Position numbers and translations under genes: made by a program. Under the pieces are notes generated by a model. That model did not search any database. It was given only the letters and a program-made list of their open reading frames with translations, and was not told the DNA's origin. Below, piece after piece: positions 32,654 through 37,290 of a stretch of DNA of 37,290 nt. Position 1 is the stretch's first letter; every line of letters starts with the position of its first letter. Origin of the DNA: CAZFER01 sp964517495 (GTDB lineage: Bacteria; Hinthialibacterota; Hinthialibacteria; Hinthialibacterales; Hinthialibacteraceae). The stretch is from NCBI GenBank assembly GCA_964517495.1, contig CAZFER010000063.1, forward strand, positions 1 to 37,290, given 5' to 3'.

Positions 32654-32995
32654 ATACTATTTTACCTGTTGCTTTAAGAAGTAGCTTCCAACGGCTCCTT
32701 TAAAATAGATGGTCAACCTGACACACTTCTAATACGGCAGGCTCAATGAGAACGGGCCATTTTGGCGCAACCCTATGCCAAGTTAGGCGAAACACATAGC
32801 ATTTTAATTATGACAAAGATATCCTAAATGAAATTTTCTTACTTGTAAACATATACAAATCAATTCTTTATTTAATTTCATTTTAATTAGATGCGATACT
32901 TTCCTGCTTTGGCATTTTGTTTGCTTTTAATGGGATATTGAAATTATCCCTACCAAAAAAAATTGGAGAGTTAAGAGAAGAAAGGAGTTTTTGCA
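32654..32995. other. Divergent region upstream of groES, no CIRCE
   Basis: This region of ~340 bases lies between the polymerase gene and groES. There is no TTAGCACTC-N9-GAGTGCTAA CIRCE element. A stem GGGATA-N7-TATCCC (32932-32950) lies 45 bases before groES and may be regulatory. TTGGCA (32909-32914) with GATATT (32934-32939) is a weak promoter candidate with 19-base spacing. The segment 32690-32815 has higher GC content than its flanks, several short pairings (CTATG 32773-32777 with CATAG 32795-32799) and no coding frame; it is unexplained. Confidence 0.4.
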
Positions 32996-33283
32996 ATGGC
33001 AGTACAACCACTCTCGGACAGAGTTCTTGTAAAGAGGCTCGAAGAAAAAGAGGAAAAGAAGGGCGGAATCATCATACCGGATACAGCGAAAGAAAAACCG
33101 CAGGAAGCGGAAGTAATTGCGGTTGGACCGGGTAAGCGCGGGGAAAATGGTGATCGCATTCCAATGGAAGTGAAGAAAGGTGATAAAGTTTTAATCAGCA
33201 AGTATGGTGGAACTGATGTGAAGATTGATGATTCTGAACATGTCATCCTGCGTGAGGATGATATTTTAGCGATTGTTCAATAA
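32996..33283 (+). CDS. groES: GroES co-chaperonin
   Basis: A 95-residue GroES/Cpn10. It opens with VQPLSDRVLVKRLEEKEEK and has GGIIIPDTAKEKPQEAEVIA (the mobile-loop region), then VLISKYGGTDVKIDDSEHVI and a C terminus LAIVQ, the standard layout. It forms the heptameric lid of GroEL. AGGAG lies upstream of the ATG. groEL follows after 49 bases. Confidence 0.97.
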   Translation: MAVQPLSDRVLVKRLEEKEEKKGGIIIPDTAKEKPQEAEVIAVGPGKRGENGDRIPMEVKKGDKVLISKYGGTDVKIDDSEHVILREDDILAIVQ

Positions 33284-33332
33284 TTAAAATCCAAATCAAA
33301 AAATTAGAAATAGCTAGGAGGACATTGCACAA

Positions 33333-34982
33333 ATGGCTGCAAAACAGTTGGTATTTAATGAAGAAGCTCGTGGGAAGGTACTCCGAGGAGTGGAAAAACT
33401 CGCCAGGGCGGTCAAGGTGACCTTGGGACCCAAAGGGCGAAATGTGGTTCTTGATAAAAAATGGGGATCTCCAACGGTCACGAAAGACGGTGTGACAGTT
33501 GCCAAGGAAATTGAACTGGAAGACAAATATGAAAACATGGGTGCCCAAATGGTTCGTGAAGTGGCTTCTAAAACCAGTGATGTGGCTGGTGATGGAACCA
33601 CGACCGCGACAGTGCTTGCCGAATCGATCTATCGTGAAGGCTTGAAGTATGTCACAGCTGGTGCCAGCCCGATTGCTGTCCAGCGCGGAATTCTTATCGC
33701 GACAGAGGCTGTTGTCAAAAGTCTTCAAAACCTGAGCCGCAAGGTAAAAGACCGTAACGAAATCGCTCAGGTTGCCACTATTTCCGCTAATGGTGATAGT
33801 AGCATTGGTGAAATCATCGCCGATGCCATGGACAAAGTTGGGAAAGATGGCGTGATCACCGTGGAAGAAGCCAAATCCCTGGAAACCACCTTGGATGTCG
33901 TCGAAGGAATGCAGTTTGACAAAGGTTATCTTTCTCCCTATTTTGCGACCGATTCACAAAGTTTGGACTGTGTGTTGGAAGATGCCTATTTGTTGATCAA
34001 TGAAAAGAAAATCTCCAGTATGCGCGACCTGCTTCCCATTTTGGAAAAAGTCGCTCAGTCCGGGCGTCCCTTGATGATCATTGCTGAAGATGTTGAAGGC
34101 GAAGCCTTGGCGACATTGGTTGTCAACAAAATCCGTGGAACTCTCAAAGTTTGCGCGGTAAAGGCTCCTGGATTTGGTGACCGCCGGAAAGAGATGCTCA
34201 AAGACATCGCTATCCTGACTGGTGGCCGTGTGATTACTGAAGATCTTGGGATTAAACTCGAAAACATTACCATGGAAGACCTTGGACATGCCAAGCGCGT
34301 GACTGTCGATAAGGATAACACCACCATCGTTGAAGGGGCTGGCAAGAAGACCGATATCCAAGGCCGTATCAGCCAAATTCGTGCTCAGATTGAAGAAACC
34401 ACCTCTGACTATGATCGCGAAAAATTGCAGGAACGCCTTGCCAAGTTGGCTGGCGGTGTGGCCGTGATCAAAGTGGGTGCTGCCACTGAGACCGAAATGA
34501 AAGAAAAGAAAGCCCGCGTTGAAGATGCTCTGCACGCCACCCGCGCCGCGGTGGAAGAAGGAATTGTTCCTGGTGGTGGAGTTTCGCTTATTCGTGCTCA
34601 AAAAGCGTTGGATGATGTCAATGTTGAAAACGAAGACCAGAGAACCGGTGTTAACATAGTCCGTCGTGCTTTGGAAGAACCCTTACGCCAGTTGGCACGT
34701 AATGCCGGTTTGGAAGGTTCCATTGTTGTCGAAAAAGTAAAAGCGGAAAAAGGCAACAAAGGTCTGAATGTTTCAACCGGTGAATACGAAGATCTGGTCA
34801 GCGTTGGTGTTATTGATCCTACTAAAGTGGCTCGCAGTGCATTGCAAAATGCATCCAGTATTGCTGGACTGCTGTTGACCACCGAAGCGTTGATTGCAGA
34901 ATTGCCGGATAAGGATAAACCGGCTGCTCCACATCCGGGTGGTGATCCCGGCATGGGCATGGGCGGTATGGGTGATTTCTAA
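33333..34982 (+). CDS. groEL: GroEL chaperonin
   Basis: A 549-residue GroEL with the expected ATP-binding motifs (VTLGPKGRNVVLDK; DGTTTATVLA) and the GGM-type tail GMGMGGMGDF. Length and motifs are entirely typical. It folds many cytosolic proteins with GroES. The AGGAGGA ribosome binding site is strong. A terminator follows within 35 bases. Confidence 0.98.
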   Translation: MAAKQLVFNEEARGKVLRGVEKLARAVKVTLGPKGRNVVLDKKWGSPTVTKDGVTVAKEIELEDKYENMGAQMVREVASKTSDVAGDGTTTATVLAESIYREGLKYVTAGASPIAVQRGILIATEAVVKSLQNLSRKVKDRNEIAQVATISANGDSSIGEIIADAMDKVGKDGVITVEEAKSLETTLDVVEGMQFDKGYLSPYFATDSQSLDCVLEDAYLLINEKKISSMRDLLPILEKVAQSGRPLMIIAEDVEGEALATLVVNKIRGTLKVCAVKAPGFGDRRKEMLKDIAILTGGRVITEDLGIKLENITMEDLGHAKRVTVDKDNTTIVEGAGKKTDIQGRISQIRAQIEETTSDYDREKLQERLAKLAGGVAVIKVGAATETEMKEKKARVEDALHATRAAVEEGIVPGGGVSLIRAQKALDDVNVENEDQRTGVNIVRRALEEPLRQLARNAGLEGSIVVEKVKAEKGNKGLNVSTGEYEDLVSVGVIDPTKVARSALQNASSIAGLLLTTEALIAELPDKDKPAAPHPGGDPGMGMGGMGDF

Positions 34983-34996
34983 GCGTCCGGACGCTT
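34981..34996. repeat. Perfect 16-base palindrome at the groEL stop codon
   Basis: AAGCGTCC-GGACGCTT is perfectly self-complementary and begins within the TAA stop of groEL. It could fold only as a loopless hairpin, so it is either chance or a processing/binding site. Confidence 0.4.
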
Positions 34997-35014
34997 TATT
35001 GATAAATAGAGAGG

Positions 35015-35047
35015 AAAGGCTGCTCATTGTACGAGCAGCCTTTTCTT
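35015..35047 (+). terminator. Intrinsic terminator of groESL, possibly bidirectional
   Basis: The stem AAAGGCTGCTC/GAGCAGCCTTT with a seven-base loop ATTGTAC is followed by TTTTCTT. Because the stem starts with AAA it could also terminate the converging minus-strand gene at 35067. Confidence 0.9.
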
Positions 35048-35066
35048 GTTTTGGGTTGATTTTGTT

Positions 35067-36503
35067 TTATGCTTCGTGGATGACTTCGATTCCTTTCAGG
35101 GTGCAGAAATCTTCCACCGTCTTTTTGTGGTCGCCATAGAAGGTGACTCGATGCCAGCCGTAGTCCCAGCCTTTAAGCATTTTGTCGATATCGCCGGTGA
35201 CTTCGGCTGCCAGTTTGGTGCGGCAGGCTTTATCCAAGTCGACATTTTCAACGGTTTTGCCCATGTGCATGACGCACAGATTCAGATCAGGACGGAACTT
35301 TAAGGTGGTGACGGTTTCGCCGAGGGGCATGAGTGAACGCACGGCTGCGCCTTTGCGGTCTTCGGAGTGATCGCGGATGTCGAACGGATTGTTATTGCCA
35401 TTGGGGCCGTGTACTTTATTCATCGCCACACAGTGGGCGTAAATGATCTGATTTTTGGATGTATCAAATACAGGATCGGAGATGAAGCCGGGTTTTCCGG
35501 TTAAATAGCCCATTGCCAGCATGGTGATGGTGGAATAAAGGTCGCTTTCGCAGGCGCCTACCAGTCCGTCGTTGATCAGCTGGAAGAATCCCATGCAGGG
35601 GTAGGCGCTCATTTTGTTGCTGTAGAAGAGCCCCAGGCAATCGATGGCGATGGCTTGCGCCTGATGTTCGCGCAGTAAATTTTGCATCCCCACGTACATG
35701 GTGCCGGACTTCATCAGTTCGGCTTCGGAGGGTTCGATGACTTTGCGGGCTTGGTTGATCCATGTTTTGGCCCAGGCTTTGGCTTTGTCCATATCGGCAC
35801 TTTTGTATGCCTTGTCTAAATCCTCGGCGTTTAGTAGTTCAGTTTTGGTGCCGAACAGGTTTTCAAAATCCTCCAACTTGGCTCCACCCCAAAGTTGTTC
35901 TCTTTTCCGTTCGGTGACGTCAAGGATTTTTGAATGTTCCAGTTTTTTGATGGCTGCGAATTGATTGGCGGCTTTGGCGATATCTTTCAGGTCGGATGAG
36001 GAAACGCCCACCACTTTCAATCCTTCGCGGTAGGCGCGGCCATACTCACCCAAAAAGCGGCCTGAACCGCCGTATAAATCATCACATAAAACCACCGGAC
36101 GGCCTGAATCGATGATCTCACGTGGTGCGACCAATCCCGGTCCCAAACCCAGGATGACGCATACATAGCCGTCGATATCCTGATCCTCGGCCAAGAGTTT
36201 TTTTACGTCTTGGCTGCTTTTTAAGGTTATGGGCAGGAACTCGATATCCGGGCAGTGTTTTTTGAGCGCATTCGTGATAACTTGTTTGCGGCCTTCGAAA
36301 TCATAGCCGATGTTGGGCCAGATTTCTTTTGTTGGATCGGAGTGCGAATAGACCAGTCGCACTTTGGCTTTGACTTTAGGGAATAGGTCCTGATTCGATA
36401 GGGTGCTGAGTGGTGCGATGGTTTTGGCCAGTGCCACGCTTCCTACGGCGCATGTAGTACAACCGGCCATAAAGGTACGGCGGGTAAAGGATGATGTGTT
36501 CAT
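35067..36503 (-). CDS. Tat-exported fucose-isomerase-like protein
   Basis: About 478 residues starting at ATG 36503, which has GGAGG six bases upstream; ATG 36530 would place that site inside the gene. The N terminus is a twin-arginine signal (TRRTFMAG, R8-R9) followed by a hydrophobic stretch and small residues near 30. The body resembles the L-fucose/L-arabinose isomerase fold: VCVILGLGPGLVAP, LREHQAQAIAIDCLG, CMGFFQLINDGLVGACESDL and GWHRVTFYGDHKKTVEDF are consistent with that fold. The substrate is not known and catalytic residues were not verified. It is the last gene upstream of an apparently decaying region. Confidence 0.72.
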   Translation of the reverse strand: MNTSSFTRRTFMAGCTTCAVGSVALAKTIAPLSTLSNQDLFPKVKAKVRLVYSHSDPTKEIWPNIGYDFEGRKQVITNALKKHCPDIEFLPITLKSSQDVKKLLAEDQDIDGYVCVILGLGPGLVAPREIIDSGRPVVLCDDLYGGSGRFLGEYGRAYREGLKVVGVSSSDLKDIAKAANQFAAIKKLEHSKILDVTERKREQLWGGAKLEDFENLFGTKTELLNAEDLDKAYKSADMDKAKAWAKTWINQARKVIEPSEAELMKSGTMYVGMQNLLREHQAQAIAIDCLGLFYSNKMSAYPCMGFFQLINDGLVGACESDLYSTITMLAMGYLTGKPGFISDPVFDTSKNQIIYAHCVAMNKVHGPNGNNNPFDIRDHSEDRKGAAVRSLMPLGETVTTLKFRPDLNLCVMHMGKTVENVDLDKACRTKLAAEVTGDIDKMLKGWDYGWHRVTFYGDHKKTVEDFCTLKGIEVIHEA

Positions 36504-36642
36504 TGAAGTTCCTCCATTTTGATCCCCCATAGGAGAAGATAAGATGCCTGAGATTTTCCCCCTTTAGACGGAGAAGAATTTTCCTGGCTGTGTAGCTCGA
36601 TTTTTTCATGAGGGGGAGGGGAAAGTCAAGGATGAGTGGGAT

Positions 36643-37027
36643 TTATTGTTCCAACACCTGGAGTTCTTTTATAAAATCCAAAAGGCTGATAGCTTCTGTG
36701 TTCTTATCAAGTGGATACTGCTCTGTGCCTGGATAAATAATAAAGTTTCTGGAAGTATGAATATCCGTAGTGGCAATCCGGTATCCTTTTGTAAATTTGG
36801 GAGACAGGTTTTTTTTTATTTCAACGGCCCATGGTCCCTGATTTGGTATTTCCAGAATCAGGTCAATTTGATGATTCCGCTTCCAGATCGAGATATAACG
36901 AGTTGTAATCTTTCGCGATTTCCAGAGCCAAGGTTGTTTTGCCCACCTGGCGCGGGCCCAGCAGGGCCACAGCTGGAAATGTATCCAAAAGATCTTTAAG
37001 AATACTATGTTTATGACGTGGTATCAT
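36643..37027 (-). pseudogene. Internally deleted AAA/DUF4143 ATPase
   Basis: The first 54 codons from ATG 37027 have MIPRHKHSIL, FPAVALLGPRQVGKTTLALE (Walker A) and SLYLDLE, the N terminus of the AAA/DUF4143 ATPases. The frame then stops at 36865-36863. In the next frame WKRNHQIDLILEIPNQGPWA (VEIKKNLSPKF, then YRIATTDI) continues the family's C terminus down to a stop at 36643. The ~250 middle residues, including Walker B, are missing, and the frame shifts across the join near 36880. It is therefore a remnant rather than a functional gene. Confidence 0.8.
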
Positions 37028-37029
37028 GT

Positions 37030-37062
37030 TTGTATTTTAGGAATTTAATTCCGAAAATACAA
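37030..37062. promoter_or_regulatory. 33-base palindrome abutting the ATPase-remnant start
   Basis: TTGTATTTTAGGAATT-T-AATTCCGAAAATACAA is an almost perfect palindrome with one mismatched pair (37039/37053) around a single central base. It ends two bases before the ATG of the remnant, where no ribosome binding site is visible, so it may have been an operator for autoregulation. Similar palindromes before such ATPase genes are familiar to me, but I cannot cite a survey. Confidence 0.6.
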
Positions 37063-37290
37063 GGTTAATTAGAAAAAGAATCATGCATCGTACTGATCTC
37101 TTGTTGAGTGATTGTTTGTGTCATTTTCGTTTCTTTGTTTTAATTTTCATTCGTTTTTTAATTCGGGGCGCCCCGGTTTTTAATTCGGGGGGTGCCGTCG
37201 ATTTATCCTATTCTTGGTTATCTCAACGCTTTCGCGCTGACGAAGATAAATTTAATAGGCCTTTGTTCTTCGCTAAATGGTCCTCAACGC
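37063..37290. other. Terminal intergenic region with short direct repeat
   Basis: No gene is visible. TTTTTAATTCGGGG occurs at 37155-37168 and 37177-37190, 22 bases apart, around a CGGGGCGCCCCG palindrome (37164-37175). The remainder is unstructured. It may be the edge of another repeat region cut by the window. Confidence 0.4.

Noticed and set aside
32690..32815. Possible c-di-GMP or other riboswitch before groES or the polymerase gene.
   Set aside because: Short pairings exist but I could not match conserved core nucleotides of any known class.
32909..32939. Sigma-70 promoter of groES as a separate feature.
   Set aside because: TTGGCA with GATATT at 19-base spacing is too weak to list by itself.
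36646..36999. A 117-codon plus-strand frame.
   Set aside because: It lies opposite the clear remnant of an AAA/DUF4143 ATPase on the minus strand.

Overview
The window reads as a chromosomal segment of an uncultured, didermic (Gram-negative-type) bacterium with moderate-to-low GC content. Evidence for an outer membrane is an Mla-type lipid transport operon whose MCE protein ends in a probable outer-membrane barrel, two secretin-domain proteins, a lipoprotein and an O-antigen ligase-like polymerase. A DUF2961/GH172-like protein, a ceramidase-like protein, a cohesin-like secreted protein and a Tat-exported sugar-isomerase-like protein fit environmental lineages around the PVC/Omnitrophota/Poribacteria part of the tree. 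That placement is only an impression, because no rRNA or other phylogenetic marker was examined. No rRNA, tRNA or CRISPR array was found.

Layout. (1) 1-3840: the 3' part of a type III CRISPR-Cas effector operon: Csx11 (Cas10-like, cut by the window edge), Cmr4, Cmr5 and a further RAMP protein, joined by four-base ATGA overlaps. The visible palm region of Csx11 has no GGDD motif. (2) 3841-9342: a gap with a possible coding remnant, a YgbA-type protein, a flavin-binding PNPOx-like protein, a membrane protein/XRE regulator pair behind a palindromic operator, a ceramidase-like secreted hydrolase and a DUF115 (MptE/Maf-like) protein. (3) 9487-14263: DoxX, a TGS-type GTPase, a CoA-binding protein and a large secreted DUF2961 protein, all on the plus strand. 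(4) 14264-14686: a nested mobile structure, in which a ~258-base element has inserted with an 8-10 base duplication into a foldback repeat whose intact copy lies at 23470-23587. (5) 14687-20743: an NTF2-like protein, a cohesin-like protein, an FxLYD-like protein, NrnA-type DHH phosphoesterase, a methyltransferase and a family 2 glycosyltransferase. (6) 20960-23410: radA followed by a YacL-type PIN-TRAM protein. (7) 23638-27809: trxB-mlaE-mlaF-mlaD. (8) 28191-32653: a TPR/FxLYD lipoprotein and two short tandem secretins, converging on an O-antigen polymerase/ligase. (9) 32996-35047: groES-groEL with a strong terminator. (10) 35067-37290: a Tat-exported fucose-isomerase-like protein, an internally deleted AAA/DUF4143 ATPase pseudogene with a 33-base palindrome at its start, and short repeats.

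The parts most worth following are the Csx11 operon with its degenerate palm, the single-protein trans-envelope MlaD, the tandem mini-secretin locus and the element-in-element insertion. Most other genes are ordinary housekeeping or accessory functions.
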